From the NCBI RefSeq assembly GCF_900205965.1, contig NZ_OAOF01000020.1, positions 23,023-87,022 of the forward strand: a stretch of 64,000 nucleotides of DNA. The letters run 5' to 3'. Below, one piece after another: positions 32,256 to 40,512 of the stretch (its first letter is position 1; each line of letters begins with the position of its first letter). The DNA comes from Lacrimispora amygdalina (GTDB lineage: Bacteria; Bacillota; Clostridia; Lachnospirales; Lachnospiraceae). The notes below the pieces were generated by a model, which saw nothing but the letters and a program-made list of their open reading frames with translations, was not told where the DNA came from and did no database searches. Position numbers and translations under genes: made by a program.

Positions 32256-33833
32256 ATGGCGGCAGTCAGTATTGATTTAAAAATGAAAAGAGTTACCAAT
32301 AAGGCGTTTGTAGAGAAAGCAAAAAAGCTGGAGGGCAGGTTGATAGAAAATATTGTAAAACCGGTTGGGATTGTAACTGTGGATGAAAAAGGGGAAATCC
32401 ATCCAGGAGCAAAGCTTAAAGATTTATCCGGTATTTTACTGAAAAAAGGAGATTCTATTGTTCTGGATTTTGGAGATCATCAGGTAGGCTATGTCAGTTT
32501 AAAGTTAAAATCAGCCGGAAGTCCTCAGGACGCACCTGCTTACTTAAGGCTGAAATTCGGTGAAATTGCCAGAGAAATGATAGAAAATTCCGAGGAATAC
32601 AATGGCTGGATCAGCAGGGGTTGGATTCAGGAAGAGTATATACATATTGATGTACTTCCCGCATGTCTGGAGCTGCCGAGAAGGTATGCGTTCCGCTATC
32701 TGGAGATTTATGTGGTGGATACTTCTTTAAAATATCAGGTGGCAGTGGAGGAAATTATATGCAGGGCCGTTTCGGCAGTTAGTATGGAAGGGGTGGCATG
32801 CGTTGCTGATCCGCTAATGAGACAGCTGGACAGAGTAAGCTTACGGACTCTTCAAAACTGTATGCAGTCTGTGTTTGAGGATGGTCCCAAACGTGACAGA
32901 CGCCTTTGGCTGGGGGATTTAAGGCTGCAGGCACTTGTTAATTACGAAACCTTCAAAAATTATGATATGGTCAAAAGATGCCTCTATCTGTTCGGCGGAC
33001 TTACCAGAGATGATGGAGCCATCGGCGCCTGTGTTTTTACAGAGCCGGAGTATCTTGTAGATGATACTTTTTTGTTTGATTATTCTCTGTTTTTTGTATC
33101 TACTCTGAAGGACTACTATGAGGCTTCAAAGGATCTGGAGACATTAAAGGAACTTTGGCAGCCGGCTTACCGGCAGATTGAACTGGCAAGAGAGCGTTTC
33201 AATAATAACTATATAATTGAAGGCAGCGATAAGTTCTGGTGCTTTGTTGACTGGAAAGAAGGACTTGACAAACAGGCAAGTGCTCAGGCAATCTATATCT
33301 ATACCTTAAATGCAGCAATTGAACTTGCTAAGATCCTGGGAAAAAAAGAGATTGCAAAGCAATTACAGGAGGAAAAGGGGTATTGCAGCAGTGCGGCTTT
33401 GAAGTATTTATGGGATGAAAAGCTTAATGTGTTTATCAGCGGGGCTAACCGTCAGGTTTCTTATGCAAGCCAGGTATGGATGATACTGGCAGGTGTCATA
33501 AAAGGTGAAGAGGCAGGTGCGCTCATAAAACGAATTACTGAGATCAATCCCACTATGGGGATGGTGACGCCCTACATGAATCATCATTATGTGGAGGCAC
33601 TGATTCTGTGCGGGGAAAAGAAAATGGCGGTGGATTATATGAAATATTACTGGGGAGGAATGCTTTCTCAGGGGGCAGATACATTCTGGGAATTGTATAA
33701 TCCGGATAATCCGGAAGAATCTCCCTATGGTTCATCGGCTGTAAACAGCTATTGCCATGCATGGAGCTGTACTCCGGCCTACTTGCTGCGAAAACTGGAG
33801 ATGGAGGATAAGGATGGAATATCTGGTAATTGA
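32256..33833 (+). CDS. Alpha-L-rhamnosidase-like (GH78-type six-hairpin) glycosidase
   Basis: 525 residues, cytoplasmic, without signal peptide. An N-terminal beta-rich domain (about 40-180, with LDFGDHQVGYVSL) precedes an (alpha/alpha)6 domain with DGPKRDRRLWLGDLRLQAL, the acidic stretch that in this family holds the catalytic acid region, and FVDWKEGLDKQ. This matches the bacterial rhamnosidase six-hairpin fold, but it is shorter than most GH78 enzymes, so the exact substrate is uncertain. It lies 13 bases after the transporter gene and overlaps the ROK gene by 20 bases. Confidence 0.78.
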   Translation: MAAVSIDLKMKRVTNKAFVEKAKKLEGRLIENIVKPVGIVTVDEKGEIHPGAKLKDLSGILLKKGDSIVLDFGDHQVGYVSLKLKSAGSPQDAPAYLRLKFGEIAREMIENSEEYNGWISRGWIQEEYIHIDVLPACLELPRRYAFRYLEIYVVDTSLKYQVAVEEIICRAVSAVSMEGVACVADPLMRQLDRVSLRTLQNCMQSVFEDGPKRDRRLWLGDLRLQALVNYETFKNYDMVKRCLYLFGGLTRDDGAIGACVFTEPEYLVDDTFLFDYSLFFVSTLKDYYEASKDLETLKELWQPAYRQIELARERFNNNYIIEGSDKFWCFVDWKEGLDKQASAQAIYIYTLNAAIELAKILGKKEIAKQLQEEKGYCSSAALKYLWDEKLNVFISGANRQVSYASQVWMILAGVIKGEEAGALIKRITEINPTMGMVTPYMNHHYVEALILCGEKKMAVDYMKYYWGGMLSQGADTFWELYNPDNPEESPYGSSAVNSYCHAWSCTPAYLLRKLEMEDKDGISGN

Positions 33834-34749
33834 TGCAGGCGGTACGTTTATTAAGTATGCACTTATGAATGAAGGCGGGGAATTTATTGAAAAAGGCAAA
33901 GTTAAGACAAAGGTTTATAAAAGAGATGAACTGGAGGATTATCTGGAAACCCTGCATTCCATTTTCAAAAAGTATAAAGACAGGGCAAAAGGCATCGCCA
34001 TGAGTGCTCCCGGAATATTAGACAGTGAAACAGGATACTTCTATACAGGCGGGACGCTAAGCTGTGTTTCAGGTCATAATATGGTTGAACTGCTTCAGGA
34101 AAGATGCAAAGTGCCGGTTACAATTGAAAATGACGGAAAATGTGCGGCTCTGGCAGAAAAATGGATGGGGAATCTGAAAAATATAAATAACGGGATTGTG
34201 CTTGTGCTGGGAACCGCTGTCGGAGGAGGTCTGATCATCGATGGAAAGATTTATAAGGGAACGCATTTTTCTGCAGGAGAATTCAGCTACATGGCAGTAG
34301 CTGATGAAAATCTGGATCAGATGACCGGTTATTGGGGAACAACTGGAGGAACTCCGGCACTGATAAAAGCGGTGTCAGAAGAAACAGGAATTCCAAAGGA
34401 AGAGCTTGATGGAATCCGGATCTTTGAGATGGCAGAACAGGGAAATCCGGAAGTATTAAAGGGGTTAGAACGCTATACGAGACAGCTTGCGGTTCGGATT
34501 TATAATTTACAGGTACTTTTTGATGCGGAGCTTGTGGCAATCGGTGGCGGTATCAGCAAGCAGCCTCTTCTGATTGAGTATATCAGAAACCATGTGGAGA
34601 AATTTTGCAATGAGAATCCTCTTCGGAAACTATCTCCCTTTTTACCCAAACCGGAGGTCACTGCCTGCCGCTTTTTCAATGATTCCAATCTCATTGGTGC
34701 CCTGTATCACTACATAAAGAAGAACAATATCGATTACAGCTCACACTGA
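33814..34749 (+). CDS. ROK family sugar kinase-like protein
   Basis: 311 residues with the ROK/ASKHA fold: an N-terminal phosphate-binding DAGGTFIKYAL, IENDGKCAALAE with the catalytic Asp, and GTAVGGGLIIDGK. The Cys-rich zinc motif (CxCGxxGCxE) normal for ROK glucokinases is missing; in its place stands GYWGTTGGTPAL. That resembles the BglK/NagK-like subgroup. There is no N-terminal DNA-binding domain, so it is a kinase rather than a repressor. Start ATG 33814 follows ATGGAGGATAAGG inside the end of the glycosidase gene. It would phosphorylate the sugar released by that enzyme. Confidence 0.88.
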   Translation: MEYLVIDAGGTFIKYALMNEGGEFIEKGKVKTKVYKRDELEDYLETLHSIFKKYKDRAKGIAMSAPGILDSETGYFYTGGTLSCVSGHNMVELLQERCKVPVTIENDGKCAALAEKWMGNLKNINNGIVLVLGTAVGGGLIIDGKIYKGTHFSAGEFSYMAVADENLDQMTGYWGTTGGTPALIKAVSEETGIPKEELDGIRIFEMAEQGNPEVLKGLERYTRQLAVRIYNLQVLFDAELVAIGGGISKQPLLIEYIRNHVEKFCNENPLRKLSPFLPKPEVTACRFFNDSNLIGALYHYIKKNNIDYSSH

Positions 34750-34771
34750 TGGGTAAGACTGGCTACTATTT

Positions 34772-34809
34772 GACACCTTTTACGCTTTTTTGCATAAAGG
34801 TGTCTTTTT
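34772..34809 (+). terminator. Intrinsic terminator after ROK gene
   Basis: The 9-bp stem GACACCTTT (34772-34780) / AAAGGTGTC (34796-34804) is followed by T5. Confidence 0.9.
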
Positions 34810-34877
34810 GAGTTTTGAAACAATTTAACCAGCAGTCTGCGCCCAGTCTTACTGGCTGCATATTTTTTAAATAGGTG

Positions 34878-34906
34878 TTGACAACTAATATTATATGACA
34901 TATAAT
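34878..34906 (+). promoter_or_regulatory. Perfect consensus promoter of the PspC-PadR operon
   Basis: TTGACA (34878-34883), a 17-base spacer and TATAAT (34901-34906), an exact sigma-A consensus. Confidence 0.9.
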
Positions 34907-34930
34907 AACATCATGTTATACAACGTATAA
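34890..34930. promoter_or_regulatory. Three overlapping inverted repeats (probable PadR operators)
   Basis: ATTATAT-GAC-ATATAAT (34890-34906, covering -10), ATAACAT-C-ATGTTAT (34905-34919) and TTATAC-AAC-GTATAA (34916-34930). These lie on and just after the consensus promoter of an operon whose second gene is a PadR repressor, so autoregulation is likely. Confidence 0.6.
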
Positions 34931-34990
34931 TATAAAGACATAAATAATATTATAGATGAAAAAATTAAGTCAGAGGAAAGGTGGTCTATC

Positions 34991-35239
34991 GTGGGATCGA
35001 AACGTTTGTACCGTTCAGTGAAGAACAAGGTTTTATGTGGAGTTTGCGGAGGAATTGGTGAGTATCTGGTTGTGGATCCGGTTATGATAAGGCTGATATG
35101 GATTCTGCTTATGGTGTTTCAGACATGGAGACATCTGTTTCACCTGTTTACAGGAGCTTCCTTAATCGGTGGAAGCATTGCTATTTATATACTTGCAGCA
35201 GTGATCATACCCAAAAATCCTGATGTAAACAGAGATTAA
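34991..35239 (+). CDS. PspC domain protein (first copy)
   Basis: An 82-residue membrane protein. The PspC motif KRLYRSVKNKVLCGVCGGIGEY is present (quoted as RLYRS and VLCGVCGGIGEY), followed by VDPVMIRLIWILLMVF and a C-terminal helix ending in VIIPK. The start is GTG with AGGAAAGG upstream. PspC proteins sense or respond to membrane stress. It leads an operon with a PadR repressor, a HAAS/DUF1700 protein, a DUF4097 protein and a second PspC. Confidence 0.9.
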   Translation: MGSKRLYRSVKNKVLCGVCGGIGEYLVVDPVMIRLIWILLMVFQTWRHLFHLFTGASLIGGSIAIYILAAVIIPKNPDVNRD

Positions 35240-35274
35240 AGGATTATGCAGACAGGAAAGATAGGAGTGGACGT

Positions 35275-35595
35275 ATGGTTTTTAACACAGGAGCAGCATT
35301 ATTGGACGCCATTGTTCTGGCAGTTGTAACAAAAGACCAGGAAGGAACTTACGGCTACAAGATCACCCAGGATGTAAGAAATGTTATTGAGATTTCAGAA
35401 TCAACGCTTTATCCTGTGCTACGCAGACTTCAGAAGGAAGAATGTCTGGAAGTATATGATCTTGCATACGATGGAAGAAACCGCAGGTATTATCGGATTA
35501 CGGAAAAAGGGCGGATACAGTTAAATCTCTATAAGAGCGAATGGGCGGGCTATTCGCAGAAGATATCCCGTATTTTTGAGGAGGCACATATATGA
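35275..35595 (+). CDS. PadR family transcriptional regulator
   Basis: A 106-residue winged-helix repressor: GTYGYKITQDV and ISESTLYPVLRRLQKEECL form the recognition region, followed by the wing RNRRYYRITEKGR and a C-terminal dimer helix. The start ATG follows AAGATAGGAGTGG. It overlaps the HAAS gene by 4 bases (ATGA). In many Firmicutes PadR-HAAS-DUF4097 genes form one unit and PadR represses it; the inverted repeats over the operon promoter agree. Confidence 0.93.
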   Translation: MVFNTGAALLDAIVLAVVTKDQEGTYGYKITQDVRNVIEISESTLYPVLRRLQKEECLEVYDLAYDGRNRRYYRITEKGRIQLNLYKSEWAGYSQKISRIFEEAHI

Positions 35596-36338
35596 GCAGG
35601 GATGAGTTTATGAGAGAGCTGGAATATCTGCTGGCGGATATTCCGGATGAAGAAAAAGAAGATGCGATTGAATACTACAGGGATTATCTGGAAGAGGCGG
35701 GAGCAGACAATGAGGAATCGGTGATCCGGGAATTTGGAAGTCCGGAGCGTATTGCGGCCATGATCCGGGCAGATATGAATGGTCATTTAAAGGATGGCGG
35801 CGAATTTACAGAGAGCGGTTTTCAGGATGAACGTTTTAGGGATCCCAATTACCAGATGGCAAAGCGGTATGATCTTCCGGAGGTTACCAGACAGCCGTCT
35901 GAGGACAGCAGTTATGAACAATCCAGCCGGGAAGAGGGCAGAAGAAGACGAAGGAAGGACAGACGCCCGGTCAGGATTATTTTGTGGATTATACTGATCA
36001 TTTCAGCATCACCTATGCTTTTGGGGATAGGCGGAGGGATTCTCGGCATTCTGGCAGGAATTGTAGGGGCGCTGTTTGGGGCAGTAGTGGCCCTGGGAGC
36101 AGTTACGTTTGCATTCCTTGCAGCAGGATTTGCCCTGGCTGTTGCTGGATTTACTGCCATGATTCTGCACCCGTTAAACGGAATACTGCTATTGGGGCTG
36201 GGCATACTTATCCTTGGTCTTGGCATTGTTTTTCTGGCAGTGTGCGGTTTGTTTTATGGAAAGTTTCTTCCGTATTTATTCCGAAGCATTATCGATATAT
36301 GTAACAGATTTCTGCATGGAAGGAGGACCCGGACATGA
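35592..36338 (+). CDS. HAAS/DUF1700 domain membrane protein
   Basis: 248 residues. The N-terminal HAAS helical domain (1-65) contains MSRDEFMRELEYLLADI and EEKEDAIEYYRDYLEE. A charged linker with an Arg/Lys cluster (RRRRKDRRPVR) follows, then a Gly/Ala-rich C-terminal membrane region with several helices (about 130-240). It is coupled by 4-base overlaps to padR upstream and the DUF4097 gene downstream. The HAAS domain is thought to act in sensing together with PadR; the mechanism is not known to me. Confidence 0.88.
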   Translation: MSRDEFMRELEYLLADIPDEEKEDAIEYYRDYLEEAGADNEESVIREFGSPERIAAMIRADMNGHLKDGGEFTESGFQDERFRDPNYQMAKRYDLPEVTRQPSEDSSYEQSSREEGRRRRRKDRRPVRIILWIILIISASPMLLGIGGGILGILAGIVGALFGAVVALGAVTFAFLAAGFALAVAGFTAMILHPLNGILLLGLGILILGLGIVFLAVCGLFYGKFLPYLFRSIIDICNRFLHGRRTRT

Positions 36339-37234
36339 ACAAATTTGTGAAAAGATGTCTGATTACAGGGTTAATCATGATGGTGGCAGGCGGGGCCATG
36401 GCTGTTACCGCAGTATCTTATGGAGCCAGCATCTGGGATCTTACTCCCAATGGAGCGATCCGTTGGAGGAACACACTGGATGATTTCTCATTTGACAATA
36501 TGGACTATAAATATGAATCAGGACCGACGGACGATTTCTCTTATTTAGATTTTGAGGAACCTGCCGAAAAGGGAAGTCAGATTTATACCACTGGTATGGC
36601 GGACAGTCTGTCTGCAGAGATCAGGACCGGCAGGCTCATTATAAAAGAAGATCCGGACGTGAGTGAAATAACTATATACAGCAATAAACAGAAAAACAGC
36701 TGGCATATAGAAGAAGACAATGGAACCTTGAAGTTGAAAACAGACAGCGGGCTTTCACTAGATGACGATGATCTTGTGATGACGGTCAGTGTACCAAAGG
36801 GTTTTCAATTTTCTGATGTATACCTGGAAGTTTCCAGAAGAAAAGGTCTTGGTAAGAAAAATGGGGTCACTCCCGCTGCAATCTGCCGCTCGTTATCAGC
36901 AGATGATATGAGACTGGAAGCAAATGCAGGAGCGATCTCTGTAAATAAGGGCAATGTCAATGATTTAAATATTGAATGTAATGTGGGCGCAGTGGAATAT
37001 ACCGGAACAACGACTGGAGATATTAATGGAGAGTGCAGAGTGGGAGCAGTAAAGCTTTCGCTTTCAGGAAAAAAGGAAGATTATAATTACAAGTTCCAGT
37101 CAAGTCTGGGAGCCATAAAAATTGCAGATGATCAAATGGCTTTCATTGCAAGCGGAGATAAATGGGATTATTCCGCAGATAAAGACATGAGTCTGGATTG
37201 CAGTACAGGTGCTATTGAAGTGAATTTCTATTAA
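36335..37234 (+). CDS. DUF4097 family beta-strand repeat protein, membrane anchored
   Basis: 299 residues: one N-terminal helix (about 5-27, CLITGLIMMVAGGAMAVTAV) then an extracellular part that is all beta. The C-terminal half has adhesin-like repeats with recurring G-A/V-I/V-x-V/L units (ANAGAISVNKGNVNDLNIE, NVGAVEYTG, RVGAVKLSL, SLGAIKIAD, STGAIEVNF), the hallmark of the DUF4097/DUF4098 beta helix. The start overlaps the HAAS gene. It probably faces the cell wall as a sensor or structural part of the envelope-stress unit. Confidence 0.9.
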   Translation: MNKFVKRCLITGLIMMVAGGAMAVTAVSYGASIWDLTPNGAIRWRNTLDDFSFDNMDYKYESGPTDDFSYLDFEEPAEKGSQIYTTGMADSLSAEIRTGRLIIKEDPDVSEITIYSNKQKNSWHIEEDNGTLKLKTDSGLSLDDDDLVMTVSVPKGFQFSDVYLEVSRRKGLGKKNGVTPAAICRSLSADDMRLEANAGAISVNKGNVNDLNIECNVGAVEYTGTTTGDINGECRVGAVKLSLSGKKEDYNYKFQSSLGAIKIADDQMAFIASGDKWDYSADKDMSLDCSTGAIEVNFY

Positions 37235-37272
37235 TTATATCAGCTTGGTGAAAACGAGAGAGGAGATTAAAC

Positions 37273-37452
37273 ATGGAGAAAAAATTATACCGTTCTGATA
37301 CGGACAAAATGCTGTGCGGCGTATGTGGCGGAATCGCAGAATACTTTGATGTAGACCCAACAATAATACGTCTTTTATGGGCGATTCTTGCCTGTACCGG
37401 TTCTGGAATTCTGGCATATATCATAGCAGCGGTGATCATACCCAGGAGATAA
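37273..37452 (+). CDS. PspC domain protein (second copy, short)
   Basis: A 59-residue membrane protein, MEKKLYRSDTDKMLCGVCGG at the start, IAEYFDVDPTIIRLLWAIL, and one C-terminal helix ending AVIIPRR. The start has AGAGGAGA 7 bases upstream. It is a compact version of the first gene of the operon; duplicate PspC genes thus bracket padR-HAAS-DUF4097. A terminator follows 8 bases after the stop. Confidence 0.9.
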   Translation: MEKKLYRSDTDKMLCGVCGGIAEYFDVDPTIIRLLWAILACTGSGILAYIIAAVIIPRR

Positions 37453-37460
37453 TCAGCGAG

Positions 37461-37500
37461 AAAAGAGAGAAGCGATTTTTGCTTCTTTCTTTTTGTTTTG
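37461..37500 (+). terminator. Intrinsic terminator after the PspC-PadR operon
   Basis: AAAAGAGAGAAGC (37461-37473) pairs with GCTTCTTTCTTTT (from 37481), with a T-rich tail. Confidence 0.85.
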
Positions 37501-37569
37501 TTTAAATGGAGTTTATTTCCATTTGAAACGGGCATACTCTTTTTAGATTCATGAAAGGAGAACGACAGT

Positions 37570-37791
37570 ATGCCAAAAGGAAAGAAAAATGAACCCTTCG
37601 ATCCACGCAATTTAAAACCGGAGGAGATACTTAAATTTGAAATAGCAACAGAGCTTGGTCTGGATGAGAAAGTGATAAAGGGCGGCTGGCGCTGTTTAAG
37701 TGCTAAGGAAAGCGGCCGGATCGGCGGTCTGATTACCAAAAGAAAACGGGAAATGAAAAACGACGCATTGGAGAAAAAAGAGGAAGTATAG
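37570..37791 (+). CDS. Alpha/beta-type small acid-soluble spore protein, divergent form
   Basis: A 73-residue protein with the SASP core in two blocks: EILKFEIATELGLDEKV and AKESGRIGGLITKRKR. In classic SASPs the second block reads near SREAGSVGGxxxKK; the insert GGWRCLSA before it is seen in a clostridial subgroup. Such proteins coat DNA in the dormant spore and protect it from UV and heat. Start ATG 37570 follows GAAAGGAGAACGAC. Transcribed alone, after an inverted repeat AAATGGA-N7-TCCATTT (37504-37524). Forespore-specific expression is expected from the family, though I could not place a clear sigma-G promoter. Confidence 0.8.
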   Translation: MPKGKKNEPFDPRNLKPEEILKFEIATELGLDEKVIKGGWRCLSAKESGRIGGLITKRKREMKNDALEKKEEV

Positions 37792-37810
37792 GTGAAAAGC
37801 AGGAATTATC

Positions 37811-37839
37811 TTGCACCCTGGTCAAAAATCTTTTATAAT
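37811..37839 (+). promoter_or_regulatory. Sigma-A promoter of the cobalamin operon
   Basis: TTGCAC (37811-37816), a 17-base spacer and TATAAT (37834-37839), 21 bases before the cbiD start. The leader is too short for a cobalamin riboswitch. Confidence 0.8.
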
Positions 37840-37859
37840 ATTCCTCAAAGAGGAAGCAA

Positions 37860-39026
37860 ATGATGGAAAAAAAAGAATTACGATGCGGATTTACCACTGG
37901 CACCTGTGCGGCGGTTGCTGCTAAGGCGGCAGCAGCAATGCTGCTTTTGGATAGCCGGTTACAACATATGAAACTAATGACGCCAAAAGGGACGGAAGCC
38001 GATCTGCCCCTTTTTCATGTTGTCATGGGACCGGACAAGGTATCATGCGCAGTTGAAAAAGATGCAGGTGATGACCCGGATGTTACCAACAAGGCTTTGA
38101 TCTTTGCATCTGTGGAATTTCTAACTGGAGACGAATCTTTAGCTGGTAATTCCTATGTGAGAGAAACGGCCGGAGAATCTGGAACGCTGGTTTTAACAGC
38201 GACAGAAGGAATCGGCCGGGTGACCAAACCCGGCCTTTCCTGCCCGGTTGGATATCCGGCTATTAATCCGGTGCCAAGGAGCATGATTTTTGATGAAGTG
38301 GATGAGATAAGAAGAACTGCCGGTTATAAAGGTTCCCTGCTGATCTCCGTCTGGATTCCAAAGGGCAGGGAGCTTGCAGAAAAAACGTTTAATTCCAGGC
38401 TTGGAATTGTAGACGGGCTGTCGATTCTTGGAACAACTGGAATTGTAAAGCCCATGAGCGAGGAGGCTCTGACTGCCACCATCAGGCTGGAGCTTCATAT
38501 GAAAGCGGCTGCTGGTCAAAAACAGGTGATTTTAACTCCTGGTAATTATGGAGAGACATTTATAAAGGAAACGTTAAACCTCCCGGCAGGGGAAGGGGTT
38601 ACCATCAGCAATTTTATCCGAAAATCCTGTACAATGGTGAAGGAAGAAGGATTTGAGCAGGTTCTTTTTGCAGGGCATATTGGAAAACTGATAAAGGTCG
38701 CGGGAGGTGTGGAAAATACCCATTCCAGGTATGGTGACCGTCGTATGGAGGTACTCTGGGACTGTGCCCGGACGTTTTTGGATATTGAAGCAAAGGAGAC
38801 CCTGCTCCAGTCCAATACTATGGAAACGGCTGCCGGAATATTAAAAGAGCTGGGAATCTTAAAGCCGGTTATGTCCGAGGTGGTAAAACGGATAAAGGCA
38901 TACATGATGGATTGGACAGGTGGGATTCCAGTGGAAGTGGTAACGTTTTCAAACACTCTGGGACTTCTTTCCATGACACCAGGTGTACCGGAGATGATAA
39001 AACAATATTCTGCGTCAGATACATAG
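37860..39026 (+). CDS. cbiD: Cobalt-precorrin-5B C1-methyltransferase CbiD
   Basis: A 388-residue cytoplasmic enzyme of the anaerobic cobalamin pathway that methylates C1 of cobalt-precorrin-5B with AdoMet. The N-terminal signature CGFTTGTCAAVAAKAAA is diagnostic, and later blocks GRVTKPGLSCPVG and ILGTTGIVKPMSEEAL fit. It starts at one of two ATG codons (37860 or 37863) after AAGAGG. First gene of the corrin operon, directly after a consensus-like promoter and without a riboswitch leader. Confidence 0.96.
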   Translation: MMEKKELRCGFTTGTCAAVAAKAAAAMLLLDSRLQHMKLMTPKGTEADLPLFHVVMGPDKVSCAVEKDAGDDPDVTNKALIFASVEFLTGDESLAGNSYVRETAGESGTLVLTATEGIGRVTKPGLSCPVGYPAINPVPRSMIFDEVDEIRRTAGYKGSLLISVWIPKGRELAEKTFNSRLGIVDGLSILGTTGIVKPMSEEALTATIRLELHMKAAAGQKQVILTPGNYGETFIKETLNLPAGEGVTISNFIRKSCTMVKEEGFEQVLFAGHIGKLIKVAGGVENTHSRYGDRRMEVLWDCARTFLDIEAKETLLQSNTMETAAGILKELGILKPVMSEVVKRIKAYMMDWTGGIPVEVVTFSNTLGLLSMTPGVPEMIKQYSASDT

Positions 39027-39064
39027 AATAAACAACAGATAAGTAAAGTTCAGGAGGATAATAA

Positions 39065-39742
39065 ATGGCTGGGATCATGTATGGCATTGGAGTAGGTCCG
39101 GGAGATCCGGAATTGATGACTTTAAAGGCAGTCCGCAGAATCCGGGAAGTGGATGTGATTGCCATCCCTCACACCGATAAAAGTATTTGTACTGCATATC
39201 AGATTGCAAAAGCGGCAGTTCCGGAAATAGAGGAAAAGGAATGTCTGTATCTGCCTATGCCCATGACAAAAGATAAGAAGATTCTAAAAGAGAGCCATGA
39301 CCTGGCTGCGAAAGCAGTGATGGAACGGCTGGACAGAGGGGAAAATGTAGGATTTATTACACTTGGCGATGTTGCTATTTATTCCACCTGCAGCTATCTG
39401 TTAAACAGACTTTGGGAGGAAGGCTATGCAACCCGGCTGGACAGCGGGGTTCCCTCATTTTGCGCCGCAGCTGCCAGGCTTGGTATTCCTCTTGTCACCG
39501 GAGCGCAGGAACTTCACATTATTCCGGCCTCTTATCAGATTAAAGATGCGCTGAAGCTTTCCGGTGTAAAGGTTCTTATGAAAGCAGGGAGACAGATGAA
39601 GGCGGTTAAGGAAGAGTTAAGGACCAGTGGTTTAGAGGCTGTTATGGTGGAGAACTGCGGCATGCCAGAGGAACGGGTCTGTCATTCTCTTTCAGAGATT
39701 CCAGACGAAGCAGGTTATTATTCATTGATTATAGTGAGGTAG
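39065..39742 (+). CDS. cbiL: Precorrin-2 C20-methyltransferase CbiL
   Basis: 225 residues of the tetrapyrrole methylase family: the N-terminal GIGVGPGDPELMTLKAVR, the middle FITLGDVAIYSTCSYL, and SGVPSFCAAAARLGIPL. CbiL-type features are the early placement of the SAM loop and the ALKLSGVKVLMKAG block. It methylates C20 of (cobalt-)precorrin-2. The start follows TCAGGAGGATAATAA. The stop codon overlaps by one base a GTG codon that precedes the next start. Confidence 0.94.
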   Translation: MAGIMYGIGVGPGDPELMTLKAVRRIREVDVIAIPHTDKSICTAYQIAKAAVPEIEEKECLYLPMPMTKDKKILKESHDLAAKAVMERLDRGENVGFITLGDVAIYSTCSYLLNRLWEEGYATRLDSGVPSFCAAAARLGIPLVTGAQELHIIPASYQIKDALKLSGVKVLMKAGRQMKAVKEELRTSGLEAVMVENCGMPEERVCHSLSEIPDEAGYYSLIIVR

Positions 39743-39744
39743 TG

Positions 39745-40512
39745 ATGGTACATATAGTTGGAGCAGGTCCGGGATCACCGGATTTAATAACAGTAAGAGG
39801 GAAAGAGCTTTTAGAAAATGCAGATGTAATTATTTATGCAGGTTCTCTGGTTAATCCGGCTCTTTTGAATTACAAAAAGACAGATTGTGCTGTTTATGAC
39901 AGTGCGAAGATGACACTGGAAGAGGTAATAGAAGTGATGGTGCAGGCGGAGGCAGGAGGAGAGACGACGGTCCGTCTTCATACCGGTGATCCCTGTATAT
40001 ACGGAGCAATCAGAGAACAGATGGATGAGCTTTTAAAAAGGGGGATTTCTTATGAAGTCTGTCCGGGAGTCAGTTCGTTTTGCGGAGCTGCGTCTGCCCT
40101 AAAGATGGAATATACCCTTCCGGATGTAACACAGAGCGTGGTGATTACCAGGATGGCGGGGCGTACACCGGTACCGGAACGGGAATCTATCGCTTCTTTT
40201 GCCGCCCATGGTGCGACTATGGTGATTTTTTTAAGTACAGGGATGCTTAAAGAACTTTCAGAAGAACTTGTCAGGGGCGGATATTCACCGAAGACGCCGG
40301 CAGCAATCTGCTATAAGGCAACCTGGCCGGAAGAAAAGACGGTGGTTTGTACGGTAGAGACCCTGCAGGAATGTGCTAAAAGGGAGCAGATACGAAAAAC
40401 AGCACTGATTCTGGTAGGAGATGCTGTGTCTCAAAGCGACTACAAACGCTCCCTTCTTTATGATCCTTCCTTCACAACGGAGTACCGGAAGGGAACCGGG
40501 GAGACGGTATGA
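39745..40512 (+). CDS. cbiF: Cobalt-precorrin-4 C11-methyltransferase CbiF
   Basis: 255 residues, tetrapyrrole methylase: MVHIVGAGPGSPDLITVRG, YAGSLVNPALL (typical CbiF/CobM), RLHTGDPCIYGAIREQM and CPGVSSFCGAASAL. It methylates C11. ATG 39745 is preferred over the GTG just before it, because it sits after AGTGAGGTAG and matches family starts. It overlaps cbiG by 4 bases (ATGA). Confidence 0.95.
   Translation: MVHIVGAGPGSPDLITVRGKELLENADVIIYAGSLVNPALLNYKKTDCAVYDSAKMTLEEVIEVMVQAEAGGETTVRLHTGDPCIYGAIREQMDELLKRGISYEVCPGVSSFCGAASALKMEYTLPDVTQSVVITRMAGRTPVPERESIASFAAHGATMVIFLSTGMLKELSEELVRGGYSPKTPAAICYKATWPEEKTVVCTVETLQECAKREQIRKTALILVGDAVSQSDYKRSLLYDPSFTTEYRKGTGETV

Noticed and set aside
37792..37860. 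Cobalamin riboswitch before cbiD
   Set aside because: The promoter sits 21 bases from the start codon and no B12-box or conserved core is visible.
38546..38974. Minus-strand open frame of about 142 codons within cbiD
   Set aside because: Antisense shadow of cbiD; no ribosome site and no recognisable domain.
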